Of a DNA stretch of 64,000 nt, positions 53,995 through 64,000 are shown in pieces. This stretch comes from Melitaea cinxia (lineage: Eukaryota; Arthropoda; Insecta; Lepidoptera; Nymphalidae), in NCBI RefSeq assembly GCF_905220565.1, contig NC_059395.1, forward strand, positions 17,091,289 to 17,155,288, written 5' to 3'. The translations under genes and the position numbers were made by a program. The stretch's first letter is position 1. Each line of letters begins with the position of its first letter. Under the pieces are notes generated by a model. That model was not told where the DNA came from. It saw only the letters and a list, made by a program, of their open reading frames with translations, and searched no databases.

Positions 53995-56065
53995 TCTATA
54001 ATATAATATATATAAAAGCGAAAGGTCACTCACTCATCACGAAATCTCCGAAACTATAACACCTACAAACTTGAAATTTGGCAAGTAGACTCCTTATAGA
54101 ACGTAGACATCCGCTAAGAACGGATTTTACGAAACTCGACCCCTAAGGGGGTAAAACGGGGGTTGGAAGTTTGTATGAAAGTCTTATGTTTTTAAAGTAA
54201 GAGACTTGAAATTTAAAATATATGCTCTATAGATGATGAGAAGGTGTCCAAATAATGTATCTTTAGAAATCAACTCCCTTTTGGGGTTAAAACGGGGGAT
54301 GATAGGTTGACTCACTCATCACAAAATATCCGAAAGTATAATATCCACAAACTTGAAATTTGGCAGAAAGGCTCCTTATAGATCGTAGACATCCACTAAA
54401 AACGGATTTTACGAAATTCAACCCTTAAGGGGGTAAAATAGGGGTTGGAAGTTTGTATGAAAGTCTTATGTTTTTGAAGTAAGAGACTTGAAATTTAAAA
54501 TGTATGCTCCATTGATGGTGAGAAGGTGCCTAAATAATGTATATTTAGAAATAATCTCCATTTTGGGGTTAAAATGGGGGATGGTAGGTTGACTCACTCA
54601 TCGCGAAATCTCCGATACTATAATACCTACAAACTTGAAATTTGGCAGATTAGGCTCCTTATAGAGGGTAGATATCCACTAAGAACGGATTTTACGAAAT
54701 TCGACCCTTAAGGGGGTAAAACGGGGGTTGGAACTTTGTGTGAAAATCCCATGTTTTTGAAGTAAGAGACTTGAAATTTAAAATGTATGCTCCATTGATG
54801 GTGAGAAGGTGCCTAAATAATGTATCTTTAGAAATAATCTCCATTTTGGGGTTAAAATGGGGGATGGTAGGTTGACTCACTCATCACGAAATCTCCGAAA
54901 TTATAACAGCTAAAAACTTGAAATTTTGCCGATAGGTTTCTTATAGGGCATAAACATCTATCGAGAACGGATTTTACGAAACTCGATCTCTAAGGGGATA
55001 ATACGGGGGTTGGAAGTTTGTATGAAAGTCCTATGTTTTTGAAGTAAAAGACTTGAAATTTAAAATGTATGCTCTATAGATGATAAAAAGGTGACTAAAT
55101 AATGTATCTTTAGAAATCAACTCTCTTTTGGAGATAAAACGGGGGATGGTAGGTTGACTCACTCATCACGAAACCTCCGAAACTATAACAGCTACAGACT
55201 TGAAATTTGGCAGGTAGGTTCCTTATAGGGCGTAGACATCCGCCAAGAACTGATTTTACGAAAATCGACCCCTAAGGGGATAAAACGGGGGTCGGAAGTT
55301 TGTATGAAAGTCTTATGTTTTTGAAGTAAGAGACTTGAAATTTAAAATATATGCTCTATAGATGGTGAGGAGGTGTCCAAATAATGCATCGTAATCTATA
55401 TATATAAAAGAGAAAGGTCACTAACTCACTCATCACGAGAACTCAAAAACCACTGGATGGTCTATCCATCCAGGTTGGACAAAGATAAAATTTGGCAGGG
55501 AGGTAGATTATAGTTAGCAGACGTCCGCTAAGAACGGATTTTACGATATTCCACCGCTAAGGGGATTTAATTGGAGTTGATAGTTTGTATGAAACATATA
55601 CAGCCTGAAAATAAAACTAAAAATGTGGTGTATAGAGAGGTTTTATAAAAATAACTATTAAATTATACTAAATTGTGCTTTTTAAAAAGTTACTCAGTTT
55701 GATAAGCATTTCAACTGATTGATTTCAACTTGAACGATTGACTTAAATAAAAAAATAATTTGCGTTAAACATCTTAACAGTAATGCATAGATATGCGCGA
55801 ACATCATAACCACGCGAACGTAATCGCGGGCAACAGTTAGTGTATTATAAAATCAAGTCCCCAAAAGTGTATGTGATCGATTCGCTCAAAATCGACTGCA
55901 CGGATTTTCATGCGGTTTCACCATTGGAAAGAGGGCTCCACCATTGGCAAGAGGAAGGTTTACGAAACGGCTAAGCCGATTTTGATGAGAGTTTCACTGG
56001 AAGTTTGCCGGGAAAACTTTGTGACAAACTAATTTCAACGCGGGCGAAGCCGCGGGCACAGCTAG
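53995..56065 (+). mobile_element. Non-autonomous Helitron with five 282-bp internal repeats (long copy)
   Basis: It opens TCTATAATATAATATATATA, AAAGCG and closes ACGCGGGCGAAGCCGCGGGC, ACAGCTAG|T, with GCGGGCGAAGCCGC as hairpin. Internal units start at about 54024, 54306, 54589, 54872 and 55153, each with ACTCACTCATCACGAAATCT, GAACGGATTTTACGAAA and GGAAGTTTGTATGAAAGTC. A second 5'-type end (ATCTATATATATAAAAGAGA) lies at 55391, so the 3' part may itself be a smaller Helitron. A shorter, nearly identical copy is at 59602-61103. No Rep/helicase is encoded. Confidence 0.85.
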
Positions 56066-56179
56066 TTTATTTATATAGATGATTTAAAAAATATACAATA
56101 ATTATCGAATGATATAATAATAATAGCAAACTGCAATAATAATAATAGTCATCTTGTAGACCATACATTAGACACTGTA

Positions 56180-56445
56180 TTGCCATCATACATGGACTAT
56201 ACAACAACATAAGGAACTTCGTTTGTTACGAAACGCTCTACGCCAGGATTTGCTGACCGGAGTTTGCTCCGAAACATTCCCACGACTCGAATCGTTAGCC
56301 GGAGCCTGTTGTGAAACTTTCCCACCTGAGCATCGTACCTGAGCACTGTGTGAAAACGACCCAACACGAAGAATGCAACACAACCCGAAGCCCCGACTGA
56401 ACGATGCTCCTTTAATTTTTAAGTCACTCTTGTTTCTCACACCGA
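56180..56445. repeat. GC-richer block with about 42-bp degenerate tandem repeats
   Basis: GCCGGAGCCTGTTGTGAAAC, TTTCCCACCTGAGCATCGTA repeats the pattern GACCGGAGTTTGCTCCGAAA, CATTCCCACGACTCGAATCG, and a third more diverged unit with GTTACGAAACGCTC precedes them. An 87-codon minus-strand frame spans the repeats but has no known domain. The origin is unclear. Confidence 0.45.
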
Positions 56446-57197
56446 ACAATTGTCACGTGTAATTAATTATAATTTAGTAATAATAAATTTAATTTTTAAT
56501 TAAATTTTGCTTTTTTTGCAACCCGGCTGTCGCTGTTATAATTTGTTCCAAAACATTTAGTTGATCAACATACAAGGTAAATATATTCATAAAAATGATC
56601 GTAGGCAGTACGAGGAGCAATATTGTCACTTTTTTTCACAATAACTATATTGACACTTCATAACAAAACAAAATGGATTAAAAACTGGACAGTTAAAAAA
56701 AATCAAAATCATTAAGAGGACTTGACCACGTCGGAGGCTCTGTATATTTTTACAATTAAAACTACGATAGTGATGTCCCTTTGCAAATCTACGAGTATCT
56801 GAGTCATACATCCACGCATTGCAAGGCTGCATCGCATACACTTACTTCTCAATTGTCTCTTGAATTTCCTCTGTGGTTTTACAGTTGTATCAATCCATAA
56901 TATATTAGATGACGTTTATCGTTGAGTACAATTCCATTCATATGAATTATGACGGTACATTATTTTGCATATAAATAGCCTGCTTTAAGTTGCGTATCTA
57001 TTGAGGCAATTTATATGGTTTTTGCCTATAAATTAAAGTCCTAATACTTTTAGAGTCTCAATTTTGTAGATTAGTAAGTTCAAATTAATGAATTGTTTAT
57101 CTTAAATATTAGTTTCTTAGATAATAATTGATTATATGGATAGTGATTAAATTAAATTTATCTCAATATACGATTATCTAAAAAAACTACTCTCTCT
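56446..57197. other. Noncoding AT-rich stretch
   Basis: No gene or named repeat is seen. Confidence 0.4.
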
Positions 57198-57420
57198 ACT
57201 AACGGACTCGCGCACCGAGGGTTCCGTACAAACAAAGTTATTAAAAACATTTTTATTTTAATGTAACTAAAAATGTATGCTTTTCGCAATTTTCCCTTTA
57301 TCTGTGCTATAAGACGTTGCTTTGTAACAAATTTCAAGATTCTGAGTTTACGGAAAGTACCCTGTAGGTTTTGATGTCGATCTTTGGTCGAGTTTTTTCT
57401 TTTTGAGGTACGGAACATTA
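57198..57420. repeat. Interspersed repeat with GGTTCCGTAC / GTACGGAAC inverted ends
   Basis: GCGCACCGAGGGTTCCGTAC at 57208-57227 and TTTTTGAGGTACGGAACATT at 57401-57420 carry inverted GTTCCGTAC/GTACGGAAC. This type of sequence is a common lepidopteran interspersed repeat. The 86-codon minus-strand frame across it is not a gene. Confidence 0.5.
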
Positions 57421-57989
57421 GGTCATTAACCTTTAGTGAAAATCAACGTCATCAGAGCTTATTCAAGTGAATGGTATATTTGCCGTTACCTTGTTGGTAT
57501 AAAAATATAATTGTAAATAAAATCACCTAAATTACAAAATATGGAAATAAATCAAGAACTGGTCTGAAACTAATGAGTGCGTATTTATTTATATCTTTAT
57601 ATAGAATGTATGTGAAACGATTGATTGTTATTATTTTTATCCCTATTGCAAAATTAAACGAAGCTCGATCCGCAAATCGGTAACAAAGCAAAATCATTAG
57701 ACGCGAGCAATGAATGTGGTTTTGCGTTACATCATTAGAAAATATATCAGTTTCGATTTTTTTCCATAACTTTCTGTTAGCAACATAAAAGTACATATTG
57801 TCTCTTTGCTATACTGCGGCTTTTAAGTAACACACGTTTTAACATCGAAGAGGTTAGTAAAAGTCCACTTCTTTCCTACTCAAACCACTTTGACCTATTT
57901 AGTCGTGGTTATTGTCGTTCTTATTTACTGTACTACTCGAACTTCATGCCATAATTTTTTTTGCATCAAAATATCGCATTTTATTAGAT
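57421..57989. other. Noncoding stretch
   Basis: No gene or named repeat is seen; the 89-codon minus-strand frame at 57527-57796 has no motif. Confidence 0.4.
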
Positions 57990-58159
57990 ATTTACATGTA
58001 GTTAATAACTCAAAAACCACTTGTCAGATCTCGCTTAAATGGAAAAAAATATGACATGTATCAGCTTACATCAGATTAACCAGTAAAGAGTTATGAGAAA
58101 ACCCACATAAGATATACAATCAGTTTGAGAACCTCCTCCAATTTTGAAATTGGTTAAAA
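57990..58159. repeat. Foldback element arm
   Basis: It ends GAGAACCTCCTCCAATTTTG, AAATTGGTTA, matching the outer right arm of the foldback element at 15941-17086 (TAACCTCCTCC...GAAGTCGGTTA). Only one arm is recognisable. Confidence 0.45.
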
Positions 58160-58201
58160 AAATAAGCTCACGCCTTAAAATGTAGGAATAAATAAATATC
58201 A

Positions 58202-58505
58202 TCACATCAGCCTATCGCAGTCCACTACTGGACATAGGCCTCCACAAGTTCGAGCCAAAAATGGCGCGAACTCATGTGTTTTGCCCATAGTCACAACGCT
58301 GGGCAGGCTGATCGGTGACCGCAGGGCTGGCTTTATCGCACAGATGACACTGCTGCCCGTCTTCAGCCAGTGTATTTCAAAGCCAGTAGTTGGATGGTTA
58401 TCCCACCATAGGTCGGCTTTTTAAGTTCCAAGGTGGTAGTGGAACTGTGTTATCCCTTAGTCGCCTCTTACGACACCCACGGGAAGAGAGGGGGTGGCTA
58501 TATTC
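58202..58505 (-). mobile_element. Retroelement of the HSD17B8-intron-5 family, minus strand
   Basis: It is the reverse of 34551-34865: GCAGTCCACTACTGGACATA, GGCGCGAACTCATGTGTTTT, GCCCATAGTCACAACGCTGG, CGTCTTCAGCCAGTGTATTT, AAGTTCCAAGGTGGTAGTGG and GGGAAGAGAGGGGGTGGCTA. The 5' 25 bases present in the other copy are missing. Confidence 0.75.
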
Positions 58506-59160
58506 TTTAAATACATATAGTAATAATATTTAGGTACATTTCAATTACCAAAGTGGTACAAGGAAAACAGCTGACAGGAAGGTAGACGATATAATTCAAT
58601 GGAGCTGTCATCAATCACCTGCTTAGAATTCAAGTAGTAACTTCAAAAGTGTCCTGTTTTGAACATTAATATTGTCATTAGGAAAATTAATTACTAGGAT
58701 ATTTCTGTTGGTCTGACTCGGGCATTTTGATATTAGACGAAAATTATTAATTTGTATTTAGTGAGTGTTTAGATGTTTCACATTTCAAATTTAATTAAAC
58801 TAAAAATCCAAGATTAAATAAAAATTTGTATAAATTGTTCCGTTTCATTATTTAAACGATATTATTCTTTAGTTATATTAATCCTTTAGAGGAGACAAAA
58901 AAGGCTTTACAGAGCGCTACAACTTTCCTCTCCTTTTAAACACTTCAAGAAACGTGCTTTTAATTTTATATACATAATTATTTCAGGTTGTTTACACAGA
59001 GCGGATACTAATCGCTATAATTTGTAAATGAACAAAGTTAAAAAGCACATTCAAACGCATACAACAAAAGGTTAATGATATTTTAACTGCTACTTCTCAC
59101 TCTTGTCAATCTGTCTGTAAAGGTGTTTAATGAAGATAAATAGATTGTTATATTTTTTTA
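58506..59160. other. Noncoding AT-rich stretch
   Basis: No gene or named repeat is seen. Confidence 0.4.
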
Positions 59161-59507
59161 ACGACGTGTTGGTACCACGGTCGCAGCATTGGTTTGTTTG
59201 TTGTGGCTGTTTCCCGCACATGACAAACATTTGTATTGGGCCATACAGGTGTTTGCCGTCATCTGGGCGTTTGTGCAGTCCTTGTGGGTCTGCCCATCGT
59301 GCCTCGGAGAGCACGTTAAGCTGTCGGTCCCAGTTGTTATCATGTAACCTGATAGCGATCGTTACTCATAGTATCACGGGAAGATATCCGCCAATTCATA
59401 TTGGAACAGCGTTGTGGATTAAGCTCTGGACGTTTGTGCTTGTGTATTATGTGCGTTTCCTGACCCCCGATACAGGAGATAATCCTACTGGGGGCCGTTG
59501 AGTGTGA
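59161..59507 (+). mobile_element. tRNA-derived SINE family S1, damaged head
   Basis: The A box region ACGTGTTGGTACCACGG is recognisable; the B box is mostly deleted (GGCTGTTTCCCGCACATGAC). The body (ACAAACATTTGTATTGGGCC, CTCGGAGAGCACGTTAAGCT, TGATAGCGATCGTTACTCAT) is kept. The 3' end differs from the other copies (GACCCCCGATACAGGAGATA) and runs into (TTTA)n. Confidence 0.75.
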
Positions 59508-59601
59508 AGCGTTTATTTATTTATTTATTATTTATTTATTATTTATTTATTATTTATTTATTATTTATTTATTATTTATTTATTTATTATTTATTTATTT
59601 A
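59508..59601. repeat. (TTTATTTAT)n microsatellite
   Basis: About 94 bases of TTTA and TTATTTA units. It lies between the SINE tail and the 5' end of the short Helitron. Confidence 0.9.
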
Positions 59602-61103
59602 TCTATAATATATATAAAAGCGAAAGGTCACTCACTCATCACGAAATCTCCGAAACTATAACACCTACAAACTTGAAATTTGGCAAGTAGACTCCTTATA
59701 GAACGTAGACATCCGCTAAGAACGGATTTTACGAAACTCGACCCCTAAGGGGGTAAAACGGGGGTTGGAAGTTTGTATGAAAGTCTTATGTTTTTAAAGT
59801 AAGAGACTTGAAATTTAAAATATATGCTCTATAGATGATGAGAAGGTGTCCAAATAATGTATCTTTAGAAATCAACTCCCTTTTGGGGTTAAAACGGGGG
59901 ATGATAGGTTGACTCACTCATCACAAAATATCCGAAAGTATAATATCCACAAACTTGAAATTTGGCAGAAAGGCTCCTTATAGATCGTAGACATCCACTA
60001 AAAACGGATTTTACGAAATTCAACCCTTAAGGGGGTAAAATAGGGGTTGGAAGTTTGTATGAAAGTCTTATGTTTTTGAAGTAAGAGACTTGAAATTTAA
60101 AATGTATGCTCCATTGATGGTGAGAAGGTGCCTAAATAATGTATATTTAGAAATAATCTCCATTTTGGGGTTAAAATGGGGGATGGTAGGTTGACTCACT
60201 CATCGCGAAATCTCCGATACTATAATACCTACAAACTTGAAATTTGGCAGATTAGGCTCCTTATAGAGGGTAGATATCCACTAAGAACGGATTTTACGAA
60301 AATCGACCCCTAAGGGGATAAAACGGGGGTCGGAAGTTTGTATGAAAGTCTTATGTTTTTGAAGTAAGAGACTTGAAATTTAAAATATATGCTCTATAGA
60401 TGGTGAGGAGGTGTCCAAATAATGCATCGTAATCTATATATATAAAAGAGAAAGGTCACTAACTCACTCATCACGAGAACTCAAAAACCACTGGATGGTC
60501 TATCCATCCAGGTTGGACAAAGATAAAATTTGGCAGGGAGGTAGATTATAGTTAGCAGACGTCCGCTAAGAACGGATTTTACGATATTCCACCGCTAAGG
60601 GGATTTAATTGGAGTTGATAGTTTGTATGAAACATATACAGCCTGAAAATAAAACTAAAAATGTGGTGTATAGAGAGGTTTTATAAAAATAACTATTAAA
60701 TTATACTAAATTGTGCTTTTTAAAAAGTTACTCAGTTTGATAAGCATTTCAACTGATTGATTTCAACTTGAACGATTGACTTAAATAAAAAAATAATTTG
60801 CGTTAAACATCTTAACAGTAATGCATAGATATGCGCGAACATCATAACCACGCGAACGTAATCGCGGGCAACAGTTAGTGTATTATAAAATCAAGTCCCC
60901 AAAAGTGTATGTGATCGATTCGCTCAAAATCGACTGCACGGATTTTCATGCGGTTTCACCATTGGAAAGAGGGCTCCACCATTGGCAAGAGGAAGGTTTA
61001 CGAAACGGCTAAGCCGATTTTGATGAGAGTTTCACTGGAAGTTTGCCGGGAAAACTTTGTGACAAACTAATTTCAACGCGGGCGAAGCCGCGGGCACAGC
61101 TAG
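59602..61103 (+). mobile_element. Non-autonomous Helitron with three 282-bp internal repeats (short copy)
   Basis: It has the same ends as 53995-56065 and, by eye, the same sequence, but lacks 564 bases, exactly two internal units. Units start near 59626, 59909 and 60190. The junction is inside ATTTTACGAAA (about 60290-60300): the first part of unit 3 is joined to the last part of unit 5 of the long copy. It ends ACAGCTAG|T at 61103 between A/T-type flanks. Confidence 0.85.
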
Positions 61104-62277
61104 TTTATTATAAATGCGAAAGTTCGCGAGTATGGATGAAAAAATGGATTTGTAACTCTTTCACACAAGCATAAAAAAATGATTGTAATAAAACTTACGA
61201 CGAATATAGCAAAAGATCCAGAATACAGCATAAGCTACTTTTGATTGTATTATTCTCACGGGATCAAAAAATACCAGGGTGAAACCATCTAGCTGCCTAA
61301 ATTGGTCTGTTTTCGTTACTTTAATTTGTGTTTAATCAAAAGTCTTTGGGATTAATGTCTTTGCAATTAATTGAAGAACATACAGACATTTTCCAGTTTT
61401 CCATCTATCCAATATCGTATTTCTTTCCCTACCAGCTTTAATCGGATATTCGTTTGTGGAATTTTTTGAAAAACAACGGAAGGAATTCTTCGAATATTGC
61501 TCGTGTTTCGACGAATATTTGTAGCTTGGTAGGATTATGAACCTCTTTTGATGCGTTTCATTTATCCTAGTATTTTTCCTGAGTCCGATTGTCTTGCTAC
61601 TCCATATATTACATATTATTGATTTTTATACAAAGTTATTTCTATGCGACTCTTTTATCTAGCCCGCTTGGCTTTTCGAATAATTGTATTAATGAAAGTA
61701 AGGTTCGTATAATAACATGGGTCGAAATTTTATACATATAAAATATGTGTGGGATTTCTGTAACTTTATAAATTGGAAATATAAAAATTGATCTTTTAAC
61801 TGACTTGTATTTCTGATTTTTATTCACTCTACTCTCATACTAGAGTTTATTGTTCGAAGTAAATTGGATGCGATTTCATCATTTTGAGAATTGTCCAGGT
61901 GCAGGGAGTGATATGAAAAATTCTTTAAACGTTTATTTTATTTCGGTTTATCCCAGAGGATCTATCACATAAAACATAAAGTCGGTTTCATTTGTGCACA
62001 TGCAACAAACGATCGTTACAACTTATAAGCTTACTATTCGCCAACTTGCAGAAGTGCAAGTGTGATTGATAAATTTTATGATTCGTTGTATTGGAGAGGA
62101 GGGCTTAAGGATTTATTATTAATTTGCAGCCTTTGCCACCCAATGTGAAAAAACCAGGCTCTTAAGCTAACTTAACTAACTTAAAAATGTAGTAGAAGCT
62201 AAGCAAGTTAAATTAAATATAAAGTTAACAGTAACTATTTCATTTCTAAAATAAAGTATATATTTTATAAACTATTA
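61104..62277. other. Noncoding stretch
   Basis: TATAAATGCGAAAGTTCGCG at 61110 begins a fragment of the repeat also at 49170. ACTTGCAGAAGTGCAAGT at 62042 is a small hairpin. No gene is supported. Confidence 0.4.
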
Positions 62278-62470
62278 GCGAACCTACCCGGCTTCGCGTG
62301 GCTGCAAACACTAACAGTGTTCCTCTACTATATTATGCATGTATTATACATATAAACCTTCCTCTGGAATCACCCTATTTACTAATGAAAACAGCATTAA
62401 AATCCGTTGCGTAGTTTTAAAGATCTAAGCATACAAACAGCGGGAAGCGACTTTGTTTTATACTATGCAA
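62278..62470 (-). mobile_element. Helitron family 3, minus strand
   Basis: It matches 42052-42242 in order: AGTGTTCCTCTACTATATTA, CCTTCCTCTGGAATCACCCT, AAAATCCGTTGCGTAGTTTT, AAGATCTAAGCATACAAACA, GCGGGAAGCGACTTTGTTTT. The terminal region ACCCGGCTTCGCGTGG is the remnant of the GC hairpin close to the 3' end. Confidence 0.6.
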
Positions 62471-62560
62471 TTATACTAAATGTATACATTTGTAGGTCGT
62501 TTATATCACTAGTTTGTAAGTAGGAGAATAACAGCGCACGATATTTAATTCATTATTTTA

Positions 62561-62752
62561 CTAGCTGCACCTGCGACTTCGTCCGAGTGGATTTAACAAA
62601 AAGGTTATTGTTCAGTTTGCAGAGCTATACAATAAATAAATTTGTAAAATAAAAGTAGCCTAAGTTACTCCTTACTACATCAGCTATCTACCAGTGAAAC
62701 TCCCGTCAGAATAAGTCCAGCCGTTTCTGAGATAAGCCGGAACAAAAAACAG

Positions 62753-62783
<31 letters not shown>

Positions 62784-62886
62784 AAAATTGTAAAAAATGT
62801 TATTTTGGTATATGTACCGCATTTAGTAAAGAGTGGTTAATTTTAATATTACAAACAGACACTCCCATTTTATTTATTTGTATAGA
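62561..62886 (-). mobile_element. Helitron family 1, full length, minus strand
   Basis: In reverse complement: A|TCTATACAAATAAATAAAAT at 62886, the (GTCTGTCTGTCC)n tract, and CGGACGAAGTCGCAGGTGCA, GCTAG|T at 62561. It sits between A and T. Length is 326 bp; it serves as the family reference in this window. Confidence 0.8.
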
Positions 62887-64000
62887 TAGTTTAAACAGTT
62901 ACGTAAGTTTCTTTTAAATTTATTCTAGCTTGCGTTGCAGTACATTTCCTTTACGAAAGCGAATTTTTTTATCTAAACTTGAATTTATTAACTAAGAAGC
63001 CGGGTAAAAACAGTACGTCTAAAACGTACCTTTGATGTTTCTTTGCGAGTAAATATTAGAGCTTTATTAAATAATGTTATGGAAATATTCTTATGAAAGG
63101 AAATCTGTTCAGAATGTTTCAATTTTCAGTGTTATAATTTTACCAAATGTTTAATAACTCGTGTTTCTCATTCTTGGTGTTAATTTGTTTATTAATATAC
63201 AAATTAACACCTAGCGTAATATTAATAAAACGTAAATATAAGCGTAATATAGAATACATTTTTATAACATGACACTTTTTTTCTATTACATATGTCACAA
63301 ACATGTTGTCGATTGTCATGCATGTTCAAACAATTTCGTTTTTCTCTGCAAAACCATTCAACGGGCGATGGCTAAAATTTGTTTGTTGCTTTTTTTTCAG
63401 TCGAATCAAAAATGAGTCAGATTGATGTAACTCATTGTCTGTTTTATGCTACGCTGTTATTCTTGTAATTGTTTCTGTACCATTCTCCAAATATATAAAT
63501 AAATAATAAATAAACCTGTAAGAAGCTAAACAAACAATCAATCATTAACATATGTTAATGTATCGAAGGACTTAACGTGATAATTTTGTAACGTAGTGAT
63601 TTTCTCCACTACATATGGAGGTGCTTTACAACTAATTACGCAAAATCTCTCGTGGCGTATTACTGCAACCATTGGAAGATACACATAAAAATTCAAATAC
63701 ACATGCAAAGTTATGCACAGAGATACACATACATGTACAACCATACACACACATGCATAGCACGCTTAAACGCTTAAACTCAACACGTCTTTGATATCTA
63801 ACGGTAGACCATATTGTGTTGAAAAGTATTTTGAATAATATAAATATTTTATTTATAAAAATAATAATAAAAAAAATTGCATCTACTAGTTGATACTTTT
63901 AACGTGTAATTGCAACGCTATTTTTCAGACTTTAAAAATCGCATATTAGTGCACATAGCGTTATAGTTACAGCGTCGTCGTTTCCACTTGATGCTTCGTG
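62887..64000. other. Noncoding AT-rich stretch to the window end
   Basis: No gene or named repeat is seen. A small (ATTAATA) palindromic patch and a CA-rich stretch (63660-63760) are present. Confidence 0.4.

Noticed and set aside
54692..54880. 62-codon minus-strand ORF
   Set aside because: It lies in the Helitron minisatellite unit and is broken in the other units.
53995..55400. Evenly spaced 282-bp repeats considered as a satellite or CRISPR-like array
   Set aside because: Units are contiguous, without unique spacers, and are bounded by Helitron termini.
59508..59601. Regularly spaced TTTATTTAT units considered as an array of functional sites
   Set aside because: They are a simple microsatellite extending a SINE tail; no spacer-repeat structure exists.

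Overview
The window is AT-rich nuclear DNA of an animal and almost certainly of a lepidopteran (moth or butterfly). It has spliced genes with short phase-matched exons and a very dense load of repeats typical of Lepidoptera: tRNA-derived SINEs, short Helitrons ending in CTAG, a maT (DD37D) mariner, R1/I/RTE/CR1-Jockey LINE pieces and foldback elements. No bacterial, viral or CRISPR feature is present. Only four cellular genes can be supported; most other open reading frames belong to transposable elements or are chance.

Layout. 1-13,000: LINE pieces, Helitrons, a foldback element and long noncoding DNA with some CpG-rich islands. 13,016-20,540 (+): a Prrx-type paired-class homeobox gene with three coding exons; its 6.35-kb first intron carries a 511-bp MITE, a 1.15-kb foldback element and a broken maT mariner. 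21,356-21,988 (+): single-exon zucchini/PLD6, the mitochondrial-surface nuclease of piRNA biogenesis. 24,059-29,397: a full-length I-superfamily LINE with two intact ORFs and a perfect 12-bp target-site duplication, followed by a 5'-truncated LINE with a 13-bp duplication. 30,636-36,377 (+): HSD17B8, seven exons, with a GC-AG first intron, an RTE LINE in intron 3 and a retroelement inserted at the exon 5 splice donor. 36,765-40,073: R1-like and other LINE tails and a Harbinger-like element. 40,243-42,846 (-): DNTTIP2/Fcf2 rRNA-processing factor, four exons, with a 1.4-kb hAT element inserted about 100 bp upstream of its start codon. 44,370-64,000: no supported host gene; nested MITEs, SINEs, several Helitrons and two near-identical Helitrons that differ by two 282-bp internal repeat units.

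The host genes are functionally unrelated (transcription factor, piRNA nuclease, mitochondrial fatty-acid enzyme, ribosome biogenesis factor) and form no operon-like system. The common theme is repeated transposon insertion into or beside genes, with target-site duplications that let insertion events be read directly. I did not find a clearly new molecular system. The best second-look items are the possibly active LINE, the duplicated splice donor in HSD17B8, the hAT element with CpG-rich cargo at the DNTTIP2 promoter, and the Helitron minisatellite pair.
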